Below are positions 18,655 through 26,138 of a stretch of 64,000 bases of DNA, piece after piece. The notes beneath the pieces were generated by a model. The model searched no databases. It was not told the DNA's origin and worked only from the letters and a program-made list of their open reading frames with translations. The first letter of the stretch is position 1; each line of letters begins with the position of its first letter. The position numbers and the translations under genes were made by a program. This DNA comes from Thermoactinospora rubra (GTDB lineage: Bacteria; Actinomycetota; Actinomycetes; Streptosporangiales; Streptosporangiaceae): assembly GCF_002093975.1 (NCBI RefSeq), contig NZ_KZ084331.1:62001-126000 (forward strand), read 5' to 3'.

Positions 18655-20496
18655 AGCGGGCCGTCAAGGTCGCCCACCGGCTGCGGGACCACTTCCCCGA
18701 CGGGCAGTGGTACGCGCGCCTCGGCGGCGCGGACCCCGGCCCGCGCGACCCCGCCGACGTGCTCGCCGACCTGCTGCACACCTCCGGCATGGACCGCTCG
18801 GCCATCCCCGACGGCCTGGAGCAGCGCGCCGCCGCCCTGCGGGCGGCGCCTGGCCGACCGGCGGGTCCTGCTGCTGTTCGACGACGTGAGCGACGCGGCC
18901 CAGCTCCGCCCGCTGCTGCCCGGCCGGCCCGGGTGCGCGGTGCTCGCCACCGGCCGCCGGACGCTCGGCGGCCTGGCCGGGGCCGCCTCGGTACGGCTCG
19001 CGCCCCTCACCCCGGCGGAGTCGGTGGAGCTGCTGGGCCGGCTGGTCGGGCACGAGCGGGTCAGCCACGAGGCCGACGCGGCCGACGACGTCGGCGCGAG
19101 CCTGGGCGGCCTGCCGCTCGCGCTGCGGATCGTCGGCGTACGGCTGGCCACCCGCCCCCACATGCCGCTGGCGCGGTTCGCCCGCAGGCTGCGCGACGAG
19201 CGGCGGCGGCTGGACGAGCTGGCGGTGGACGACCTGGCGGTGCGCTCCAGCTTCGAGCTGAGCTACGCCGCTCTGGACCCGCAGGCGCAGACGGCCTTCC
19301 GGCGGCTGGGCCTGCTGGGCGCGGGCGACTTCGCGGCGTGGACGGCCGGCGTCCTGGCCGGGGGCGACGGCGACCGGCTCGTCGAGCGGCTGCTGGAGGC
19401 CAGCCTGCTGCTTCCGGCCGGCGTGGACGTGACCGGGGAGCCGCGCTACCGGCTGCACGACCTGCTGGCCGTCTACGCCCGCGAGCTGCTGCGGAGGGAC
19501 GACCCCGCCCACATCCGCGCCGCGCTGCGCGCCCACCTCGACACGCTGCTGGTGATCGCCGACCGGTGCTGGGCCGGCTCCTCGTGGTCCATCGACGACC
19601 TGCCACCCATGCCGCTCCCCGGTGGCGTCACCTGCGGGCTTCCCGCCGACGAGCTGGCCGCCCTGTCCGGGGACCCCGTGTCCTGGTTCGTCGCCGAACG
19701 CGCCCATCTGGTCGCCGCACTCGAGCGCGCCTGCGAGCACGGCTGGCTCGCCGAGGCGTACGCCCTGGCCCAGCGGGCCATACCGACCCTGGACGTCTTC
19801 ATCGGCCGGGAGCGCGTGGCCGCGCTCCACGAGATGATCCGCGACGCCGCGTCGAAGGGCGGCGAGGAGCTGCTCGCCTGGCGGTCGGAGTACAACAGGT
19901 CCGCCGGTCTGATCGGTCTGGGGCGGCTCGCGGAGGCCGCCGAGGGGCTGGAGGAGTGCGCCGCGGCGTTCGAGCGGCTCGGCGCCACGATGGAGCTGGC
20001 CTACACCCTCGGCGCGCTCGCCTTCTGCTACGCGACCCGGGGAGCCGCGCAGGCCGCGCTGCCGCTGGCCGAGGCGGCCGTCCGCGCCGCCGTGGCGAGC
20101 GGAGCGCTGCCCGCCCAGGCGTCGACGATCCGCGAGCTCGCCGACGTCCTGTCGCTCGTGGACCGGCGGGCGAGAGAGCTGGTGGATGACAGGGAGGATC
20201 CGTACGGCGGCGCCTGGCTGGCCAATCTGATGGCGCGGGTCGCGGTGGCGGAGGGCCGGCACGCCGACGCCGTGCGGCTGGCCCGCGACGCCCGCGAGCG
20301 CTTCGTCAAGCTGGGCGACCGGCGCGGGGAGCACCTGTCGGCCGCCTTCGAGGCCACCGCCCTGCTGGCCCTCGGGCGTCCCGGCGAAGCCGTCGAGCTC
20401 ATGGAACCCGCGCTGGAGGCCCTCTCCGATCTGGGTGTCACCCGGCTGGAGGGCCAGTTCCGCGCCACCCTGGAAGCCGCCCGGCGGGCGCTCTGA
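18655..20496 (+). pseudogene. Decayed AfsR-like NB-ARC/TPR regulator
   Basis: The frame starting near 18660 encodes AVKVAHRLRDHFPDGQWYARL and then ADVLADLLHTSGMD and GLEQRAAALR, typical of the region just after the P-loop in AfsR-type NB-ARC proteins. Near 18845 the homology switches frame to RLADRRVLLLFDDVSDAAQL, then GGLPLALRIVGVRLATRP, winged-helix and TPR-like regions up to the stop at 20496. A one-base indel explains the switch. The SARP DNA-binding domain, BTAD region and the P-loop itself are absent upstream, so this is a 5'-truncated and frameshifted copy. Translation from an internal start would give an ATPase-dead protein. Confidence 0.75.
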
Positions 20497-20511
20497 AGCA
20501 GCCGGCGGGCT

Positions 20512-22176
20512 CTAACGCAGGGCGCGAGCCAGCGCCCGGCCCGCGGCCCGGCCGGAGAAGATGCAGCCGCCCAGGAACGTGCCCTCCAGCGCGTTGTAGC
20601 CGTGGACCCCGCCGCCGCCGAAGCCGGCCACCTCGCCCGCGGCGTACAGGCCGGGCATCGGCGTGCCGTCGGGCCGCATCACCTGCGAGTCCAGGTTGGT
20701 CTGCAGGCCGCCGAGCGTCTTGCGGGTCAAGACGTTCAGCCGCACGGCGATGAGCGGCCCGTGCGCGGGGTCGAGGATGCGGTGCGGCTTGGCGACCCGG
20801 ACGATCCGGTCGCCGAGGAACCGGCGGGCGTTGTGGATGGCCATGACCTGGGCGTCCTTGGCGTACCCGTTGACCACCGCGCGGTCCCGCGCGACGATCT
20901 GGCGCTCAAGCTCGGCGGCGTCCAGCTCGGGCCCGCGCGAGAGCTTGTTCATGCCCTTCACCAGCTCCGCCGGCGTGCGGGCGACGACGAAGTCGACGCC
21001 GTGCCGCTTGAACGCCTCGACGGGTCCGGGGGCGCCCTTCGCGCGGCGGCTCTCCAGCAGCAGCCTGAGGTTCTTGCCGGTGATGTCCGGGTTCTGCTCG
21101 GAGCCGGACAGCGCGAACTCCTTCTCGATGATCGTCTGGGTGAGCACGAACCAGGAGTAGTCGTAGCCGGTGCCCAGGATGGCCCTCATGGTGGCGTTGG
21201 TGTCGAAGCCGGGGAAGTTCGGCGGGGGCAGGCGCCTGCCGGTCGCGTCGAACCACATCGACGAGGGGCCGGGGATGATGCGGATGGCGTGGTCCGGCCA
21301 GATCGGGTCCCAGTTGTGCAGGCCCTCGGTGTAGTGCCACATCCGGTCGCGGTTGACGACGTTGCCGCCGGCCCGCTCGGCGATCTCCAGCATGCGCCCG
21401 TCGACGTGGGCGGGCACGCCGGAGATCATCGTGCGCGGGCACGGCCCGAGCCGTTCGACCGGCCAGTTGCGCCGGATGAGGTCGTGGTTGTGGCCGACCC
21501 CGCCGGAGGTGACGACCACCGCCTTGGCCCGCAGCTCGAACTCCCCCACCTTGCCGCGCGGGGACGCCTTGCCGCGCGGCAGGTCGGTGGGCTCCAGGAC
21601 GCTGCCGCGCACCCCGACCACGGCGCCGTCCTCGACGACCAGCTCGTCGACCTGGTGGCGGAAGCGGAAGGCGACCAGGCCGCGCCGTTCGGCGGCCAGC
21701 ACCGGCCCGGCGAACACCCTGACCACCTCGGGGCCGGTGCCCCAGGTGAGGTGGAAGCGCGGCACCGAGTTGCCGTGGCCGTCGGCGGCGCCGCCGCCGC
21801 GCTCGGCCCAGCCGACCAGCGGGGTGAGGCGCAGGCCCAGCGCGTGCAGGTAGCCGCGCTTCTCGGTGGCCGCGAACCGCACGTAGGCCCGCGCCCACTG
21901 GCGGGCCCAGTGGTCCTCGCGGTCGCGGTCGAAGCCCGCCGAGCCCATCCAGTCCTGCAGGGCCAGCTCGTAGGAGTCCTTGACGCCGAGCCTGCGCTGT
22001 TCGGGCGTGTCGACGAGGAAGAGCCCGCCCAGCGACCAGAACGCCTGCCCGCCCAGGTTGTTACGGTTCTCCTGCTCGACCACCAGCACCCTGCGCCCGG
22101 CCCTGGCCAGCTCGTAGGTGGCCACGAGACCGGCCAGGCCCGCGCCGACGACGATGACGTCCGGGGTGTCGCTCAC
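20512..22176 (-). CDS. FAD-binding dehydrogenase (fumarate reductase/KstD-like flavoprotein)
   Basis: This 554-residue flavoprotein has an N-terminal dinucleotide fold (VIVVGAGLAGLVATYELARAG), an FAD-contacting VVTSGGVGHN segment and a C-terminal FAD region (MPGLYAAGEVAGFGGGGVHG). The layout matches FAD-binding dehydrogenases that remove hydrogen from carbonyl-activated carbons, as in 3-ketosteroid dehydrogenases. GTG 22176 overlaps the stop of the upstream TetR gene in a GTGA, so the two are translationally coupled. It is probably under control of that TetR through the paired operators at 22785-22815. Confidence 0.92.
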   Translation of the reverse strand: MSDTPDVIVVGAGLAGLVATYELARAGRRVLVVEQENRNNLGGQAFWSLGGLFLVDTPEQRRLGVKDSYELALQDWMGSAGFDRDREDHWARQWARAYVRFAATEKRGYLHALGLRLTPLVGWAERGGGAADGHGNSVPRFHLTWGTGPEVVRVFAGPVLAAERRGLVAFRFRHQVDELVVEDGAVVGVRGSVLEPTDLPRGKASPRGKVGEFELRAKAVVVTSGGVGHNHDLIRRNWPVERLGPCPRTMISGVPAHVDGRMLEIAERAGGNVVNRDRMWHYTEGLHNWDPIWPDHAIRIIPGPSSMWFDATGRRLPPPNFPGFDTNATMRAILGTGYDYSWFVLTQTIIEKEFALSGSEQNPDITGKNLRLLLESRRAKGAPGPVEAFKRHGVDFVVARTPAELVKGMNKLSRGPELDAAELERQIVARDRAVVNGYAKDAQVMAIHNARRFLGDRIVRVAKPHRILDPAHGPLIAVRLNVLTRKTLGGLQTNLDSQVMRPDGTPMPGLYAAGEVAGFGGGGVHGYNALEGTFLGGCIFSGRAAGRALARALR

Positions 22177-22784
22177 GATCGTCCTTCCTCGCTGTAAGCC
22201 ATCACGACCTGCACGAACAAGTCCAGCCGGCGCCGCCGTACCTCCGGGTCGGCCGGTTCCATGAGGCACTGGACGGCGGTGCCGTCGTGCACGGCGACCA
22301 GCGCCTGGCCCAGCGCCACGGGGTCGGGGACGCTGCGGCCGACGCGGCGCAGCAGCCCCTCGACGACCGGCGTGATCGCGGCCCGGATCGCCTCCTCGCG
22401 GGCCACCATGACGCGGCGCAGCGACGGGTTGCGCAGCGCGTGGGCGGTGAACTCGGCCGTCACGCGGTACCAGGCGTCCTCCAGCGGGACCGCCCGCAGC
22501 ACGTGCTCGACCACGTCGCGCACGTTCCGCACGTCGGCCTGGGCCGCCTGCTCGGCCATCGCGCGCACGCCGGCCAGCATGGCCCGCGAGCGCTGCTCCC
22601 ACATGGCCAGGAACAGCTCGTCGAGCGAGGTGAAGTTGGAGTAGAAGGCGCCGCGGGTGTAGCCCGCGCGGTCGCAGACCTGCTCGACGGTGGACCGGCC
22701 GAAGCCCACCTCGGCGAAGACCTCCAGCGCGGCGTCGAGCAGCCGCTCGCGCGTCTGGGCACGCCTTCTGGTCGTTCGGCTCAC
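22173..22784 (-). CDS. TetR family transcriptional regulator
   Basis: This regulator of about 203 residues has the TetR helix-turn-helix (RERLLDAALEVFAEVGFGRS, then VCDRAGYTRGAFYSNFTSLDELF) and a TetR_C ligand domain (residues about 80-190). GTG at 22784 is given; a GTG two codons upstream at 22790 is equally possible, and neither has a ribosome binding site. Two ATACA-N4-TGTAT palindromes cover the start, as expected for autorepression. It is the first gene of a two-gene operon with the FAD dehydrogenase, which it probably represses. Confidence 0.92.
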   Translation of the reverse strand: MSRTTRRRAQTRERLLDAALEVFAEVGFGRSTVEQVCDRAGYTRGAFYSNFTSLDELFLAMWEQRSRAMLAGVRAMAEQAAQADVRNVRDVVEHVLRAVPLEDAWYRVTAEFTAHALRNPSLRRVMVAREEAIRAAITPVVEGLLRRVGRSVPDPVALGQALVAVHDGTAVQCLMEPADPEVRRRRLDLFVQVVMAYSEEGRS

Positions 22785-22815
22785 ATACACGAATGTATCG
22801 GATACATCCGTGTAT
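22785..22815. promoter_or_regulatory. Duplicated TetR operator
   Basis: Two ATACA-N4-TGTAT palindromes lie at 22785-22798 and 22802-22815, spaced 17 bp centre to centre. Together they also form a larger inverted repeat with 14 of 15 matching positions. They cover the start of the TetR/FAD-dehydrogenase operon. Confidence 0.72.
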
Positions 22816-22891
22816 CGGGAATTTCCGCCCTTCGAGGTACCATTGCGATCGAGGTGACGACGAACTGCCCAAGGTTCCCGACTTCCGCGGC

Positions 22892-23149
22892 ATGCAGGCG
22901 CTGAACGCCTGGCTGGCCGGCCACGACGCCGGCGTGCTCCTGGTCGGGCCCGATCCCGACAGCCCCGAGCCCGTGATGCACGGGATCGTGGTCGAGCAGC
23001 ACCCGGCGCCCGGCGTGCTGGTGAAACGGTGGGACCCGGTGACCGTGTGGGTACGCCACGACCCCGGCGGGGACGCCGGGGTGCGCGAGCCCCGCGACCC
23101 CGTGCCCCCTACTCTGCGAGCCGGTCGAGCGCGGCCGACAGGCGCTTGA
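22892..23149 (+). CDS. Small conserved actinobacterial hypothetical protein
   Basis: This 85-residue protein contains MQALNAWLAGHDAGVLLVGP and IVVEQHPAPGVLVKRWDPVT plus VWVRHDPGGDAGVREPR, a pattern I recognise from small unnamed actinomycete proteins. No known domain is visible. The ATG has no Shine-Dalgarno, and the conserved part may begin a few codons upstream (DELPKVPDFRG) without a standard start codon. Its 3' end overlaps the convergent MarR gene by 41 bp, so the last residues may be non-native. Confidence 0.5.
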   Translation: MQALNAWLAGHDAGVLLVGPDPDSPEPVMHGIVVEQHPAPGVLVKRWDPVTVWVRHDPGGDAGVREPRDPVPPTLRAGRARPTGA

Positions 23150-23543
23150 GCGCGGCGACGATCTCGCGGAACTCCGCCTCGCCCAGCTCCTCCGCGAGGC
23201 GGGCGGCGAACGCCGCGTGACCAGGCACGATCTTCTCGACCGCGGCGCGTCCCTCCGGCGTGGGCTGCAGCAGCTTGGCCCTGCGGTGCGCCGGATTGGG
23301 CCGGTACTCGCACAGGCCCTTGTCGACGAGCAGGTCCGCGATGCGCTGCACGCCCTGCCGCGTCATGCCCATCCTGCGCGCGATGCCTGCCACCGGCAGC
23401 GGCTCGGCCAGCACGACGCCGAGCACCTGCCACCACGCGGCGGTGATCCCGGCCGGCTTGGCCAGCCCCTCGGCCACGTCGAGGAACTGGCCGTTGAGCC
23501 GGAAGACCGCGAGCGCGGCCTCCGACAGCAGGCTCGCGCTCAT
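23109..23543 (-). CDS. MarR family transcriptional regulator
   Basis: This 144-residue winged-helix regulator has the core GIARRMGMTRQGVQRIADLLVDKGLCEYRPNPAHRRAKLLQPT, which gives the recognition helix and wing, flanked by dimerisation helices. Its ATG overlaps the stop of the DJ-1/PfpI gene by four bases (ATGA), so the two form a coupled operon. Two TGACA-N6-TGTCA-like palindromes at the operon start are its likely binding sites. MarR proteins often respond to phenolics or oxidants, and pairing with a DJ-1 protein makes electrophile or carbonyl stress an attractive guess. Confidence 0.93.
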   Translation of the reverse strand: MSASLLSEAALAVFRLNGQFLDVAEGLAKPAGITAAWWQVLGVVLAEPLPVAGIARRMGMTRQGVQRIADLLVDKGLCEYRPNPAHRRAKLLQPTPEGRAAVEKIVPGHAAFAARLAEELGEAEFREIVAALKRLSAALDRLAE

Positions 23544-24160
23544 GACGCCGCCATCAGCACCTCGAACGCGCCGGCGTCGCCGTGCTTGAACAGCCTGTGC
23601 CAGGCGTCGAGCACCTCGGGGGTGTAGAGGTCGAGCTCGGCGAAGATCTCACGGGCGAAGTCGACCGGGTCGACAGGCCCCGCCGTGATCAGCCGGCCGT
23701 CCGCGACCGCGGGCGCCTCGACGTAGTTGCCGGCTCCGCCGTACCCCTGCTGCATCTGCAGGTACGGCAGCGCCGCGCTGGTGTGGCGGCGCGAGTCGAA
23801 CACGCCCTCCCTGGCCAGCCCGGCCGTGGCCCCGCAGATCGCGGCCACCGGCACGCCCGCCTCCAGGAACTCCCGCGCCTTGCGGGCGAACGGGGCCAGC
23901 TCCTCGCCCGCGTCCCACAGCGAGGCGCCGGGGAGGATCAGCATCCGCGCGTCCTCGGGGCGGACGTCGTCGAGCGCGACGTCGGGGGTGATGCGCAGGC
24001 CGCCCATCGTGACGACCGGCTCGGTGGTGAGGCCCACCGTGACGATCTCGTAGCGCCCCGGGTCCTTCTGGTAGAGGCCGTTGCGGATGTGGGCCGTGGC
24101 GTGGCCCGTCTCCCAGTCGGCCATCGTGTCGTACACCGCGTGGTAGATCTTCTCGCTCAT
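23540..24160 (-). CDS. DJ-1/PfpI family protein
   Basis: This 206-residue protein of the DJ-1/PfpI superfamily has the nucleophile elbow VPVAAICGATAGLA, with Cys near residue 109, and an upstream acidic residue in MLILPGASLWD that typically pairs with it. Family members are glyoxalases, deglycases, amidases or redox chaperones. The ATG lies inside the first of two MarR-type palindromes. The MarR gene follows with ATGA overlap. Confidence 0.9.
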   Translation of the reverse strand: MSEKIYHAVYDTMADWETGHATAHIRNGLYQKDPGRYEIVTVGLTTEPVVTMGGLRITPDVALDDVRPEDARMLILPGASLWDAGEELAPFARKAREFLEAGVPVAAICGATAGLAREGVFDSRRHTSAALPYLQMQQGYGGAGNYVEAPAVADGRLITAGPVDPVDFAREIFAELDLYTPEVLDAWHRLFKHGDAGAFEVLMAAS

Positions 24161-24193
24161 GACAGTATGATGTCACATCGACAGCATGTTGTC
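24160..24193. promoter_or_regulatory. Duplicated MarR-type operator
   Basis: TGACA-GTATGA-TGTCA (24160-24175) is a perfect 5-bp-arm palindrome. GACA-GCATGT-TGTC (24180-24193) is a second one 19 bp away, centre to centre. They cover the start of the DJ-1/MarR operon and lie 28-61 bp upstream of the NERD gene start, so both directions could be controlled. Confidence 0.7.
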
Positions 24194-24220
24194 AATGCTA
24201 TTCGATGGGAAGATGGCCCC

Positions 24221-25513
24221 ATGGCAGAGATCGTCGGCGGTGGACGTCCGGTCAACGACGCCGAACGGCGGGTCATCGCGTACCTGCGCGACCACGCGCC
24301 GGCCGACTGGCTGCTGCTGCACAACGTGGAGGTGCCGCGCCGCGACGACGTCTTCGAGGTCGACCTGCTGGTCGTGACCGGCCACTCGCTCGTGGTGATC
24401 GACGTCAAGGGCACGCGCGGCCGCATCGAGGTCTCCGGCATGCGCTGGTTCCCCTCACGCAGCCCGGCCTTCGGCTCCCCGGCCATGAAGCTCAGAGGCA
24501 CGGCCCGCGCCATCAAGGGGCTGCTCGTCGACAAGCACAAGGAGCTCGAACGGGTCTACGTCGACAGCCTGGTGGTGCTGACCGCGCCCGACGCCGAGCT
24601 GGTCGACCCCGACGGGCGCGACAGGGCCAACGTGGTCGGCCTCGACGCGCTGATCCCGGCGCTGCAGGACCCCTCGCGCGTCCGCCGCGGGTGCACCCGG
24701 GACGCCTCGCCGTACCGCGGGTGGATCCTCGACGCGCTCAACGCGATGGTGCGGAGCAGCAACGCGGCGCCGCGGTACGGGCACTGGGAGGTCGAGGAGC
24801 AGCTCGGCGGCGACGCCAGGGTGACCGAATACCGCGCCTTCAACGCCACGCTGCCCGGCAGCGAGACCGTCCTGCTGCGCGTCTACCAGGCCGACCCGCT
24901 GGCCGACGCCGCCTCGCGCGCCGCCGAGCTGCAGCGCATCGCCAACGCCTACCAGTCGCTGGCCCGCATCCCGCCGCACCCCAACGTGGTGCGCCCCCGC
25001 GACTTCTTCGCCATCGACGACGAGAGCCGCTTCGTGCTGGTGCTCGACGACGTCCACGGCGAGGCGCTGCACCTGCGCCGGCGGGTCCACGTCGGCGTGG
25101 TGCGCGACATGCTGGCCGGGCTGGCGCACGCGCACGCCCACGGGGTGGTCCACCGGGCCCTGACGCCCGCGAGCGTGCTGGTGACCGACGACGGGCGGGC
25201 GATGCTGACCGGCTTCGACTACGCCAAGCCGGGGCCGCGCGCCTACACGGTGGCCAACGAGCTGGGCAACGTGCTGGACGCGCAATACGTGGCGCCGGAG
25301 TCGCGCGACCGGCCGGACCTGATGACGGCGGCGTCCGACGTCTACGCGGCCGGCGTGATCGCCCGGCGCCACCTCGCCGACCCGCCCGCGATCGTGGATC
25401 GGATGCTGGAGGAGTCCCCATCGCGCCGCCCCACGGCTGCCGAGGCCCTGGCGGCGCTGGAGTCACGCCCCATCCCCCGCAGATCCTGGTTCCACCGCCT
25501 CCTCCGCCGCTGA
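24221..25513 (+). CDS. NERD nuclease-like domain fused to a pseudokinase
   Basis: This 430-residue protein starts with a NERD domain (about 10-120). Its PD-(D/E)xK-like core is intact: DDVFEVDLLVVTGHSLVVIDVKG. A Ser/Thr-kinase-like fold covers about 190-420, but its key residues are replaced. The beta-3 Lys position reads LLRVY, HRD reads HRA (HGVVHRALTPASVLV), the catalytic-loop Asn is Ser, and DFG reads GFD. It should therefore bind but not phosphorylate. NERD plus kinase-like architecture occurs in phage-defence proteins of the PglW type. ATG 24221 has weak ribosome-binding context. It diverges from the DJ-1/MarR operon. The function is inferred only. Confidence 0.82.
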   Translation: MAEIVGGGRPVNDAERRVIAYLRDHAPADWLLLHNVEVPRRDDVFEVDLLVVTGHSLVVIDVKGTRGRIEVSGMRWFPSRSPAFGSPAMKLRGTARAIKGLLVDKHKELERVYVDSLVVLTAPDAELVDPDGRDRANVVGLDALIPALQDPSRVRRGCTRDASPYRGWILDALNAMVRSSNAAPRYGHWEVEEQLGGDARVTEYRAFNATLPGSETVLLRVYQADPLADAASRAAELQRIANAYQSLARIPPHPNVVRPRDFFAIDDESRFVLVLDDVHGEALHLRRRVHVGVVRDMLAGLAHAHAHGVVHRALTPASVLVTDDGRAMLTGFDYAKPGPRAYTVANELGNVLDAQYVAPESRDRPDLMTAASDVYAAGVIARRHLADPPAIVDRMLEESPSRRPTAAEALAALESRPIPRRSWFHRLLRR

Positions 25514-25539
25514 CCCCACCTACCTCCCTTGTCCTCCAA

Positions 25540-25557
25540 CCCACCCACCCCCCTCCC
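25540..25557 (-). other. G-quadruplex-forming motif (minus strand)
   Basis: On the minus strand 25557-25540 reads GGGAGGGGGGTGGGTGGG, four or more G3 runs with 1-nt loops. It sits in a roughly 100-bp pyrimidine-rich plus-strand tract (25511-25608) downstream of the NERD gene. Folding in vivo is untested. Confidence 0.7.
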
Positions 25558-25679
25558 TGGCCGTCAACCCTCACCTCACCAACACCCCCTTGATCCTCAA
25601 CCCCTGAAGCCAGGGCTGGCCGTCGGCGAGCCACCGGAGTACGGCGAGCATGCCCTTCATCCCGTGGTTGGCTGGTGCC

Positions 25680-26138
25680 ATGGAGCGTCTCGGGGTCTTC
25701 GTGTACGGCACGCTGCGGCGCGGCGGTGCGAACTACCCGCTGCTGCGCCGCCACACCGTCGCCGAGTACGACGCCCGGCTCCCCGGGCACCGCCTCTACG
25801 TCAGCGGCCTGCCCTACGTCGCCCCGTCGCCCGACCCTCGCGACGAGGTGACCGGCGAGCTGATGATCCTCGACGAGGCCGGCTACACCCCGGCGCTCGC
25901 GCGGCTCGACCGGCTCGAAGGCACCGCGTCGGGACTCTACGAGCGGGTCGCCTGCCTCGTGCGGTTCAGGGACGGCGACGGCTGGAAGGACACCCGTGCC
26001 TGGGTCTACCGGGGCGGGCGCGGCCACTTCCGCTACACCGACGACCTGGTCGTCGCCTCGGGGGAGTTCACAGCTGGCGGCGCAGGGCGCTCGCCCGCTC
26101 CAGGTAGCCGCGCGCCTGGCCGGGACGCCCGGCGCTGA
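25680..26138 (+). CDS. Gamma-glutamylcyclotransferase/AIG2-like protein
   Basis: This small cytosolic protein of the GGCT/AIG2 fold begins VFVYGTLRRGGANYPLL, where the YGTL motif forms the substrate pocket. DEVTGELMILDEAGYTPALARLDRLEG contains the family acidic residues, and RAWVYRGG ends the fold. Members convert gamma-glutamyl compounds to 5-oxoproline or act on related amides. The conserved fold ends near 26070, and the remaining 20-odd residues are Arg/Pro-rich and overlap the convergent AfsR gene by 71 bp. ATG 25680 is chosen over an in-frame ATG at 25650. Confidence 0.83.
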   Translation: MERLGVFVYGTLRRGGANYPLLRRHTVAEYDARLPGHRLYVSGLPYVAPSPDPRDEVTGELMILDEAGYTPALARLDRLEGTASGLYERVACLVRFRDGDGWKDTRAWVYRGGRGHFRYTDDLVVASGEFTAGGAGRSPAPGSRAPGRDARR

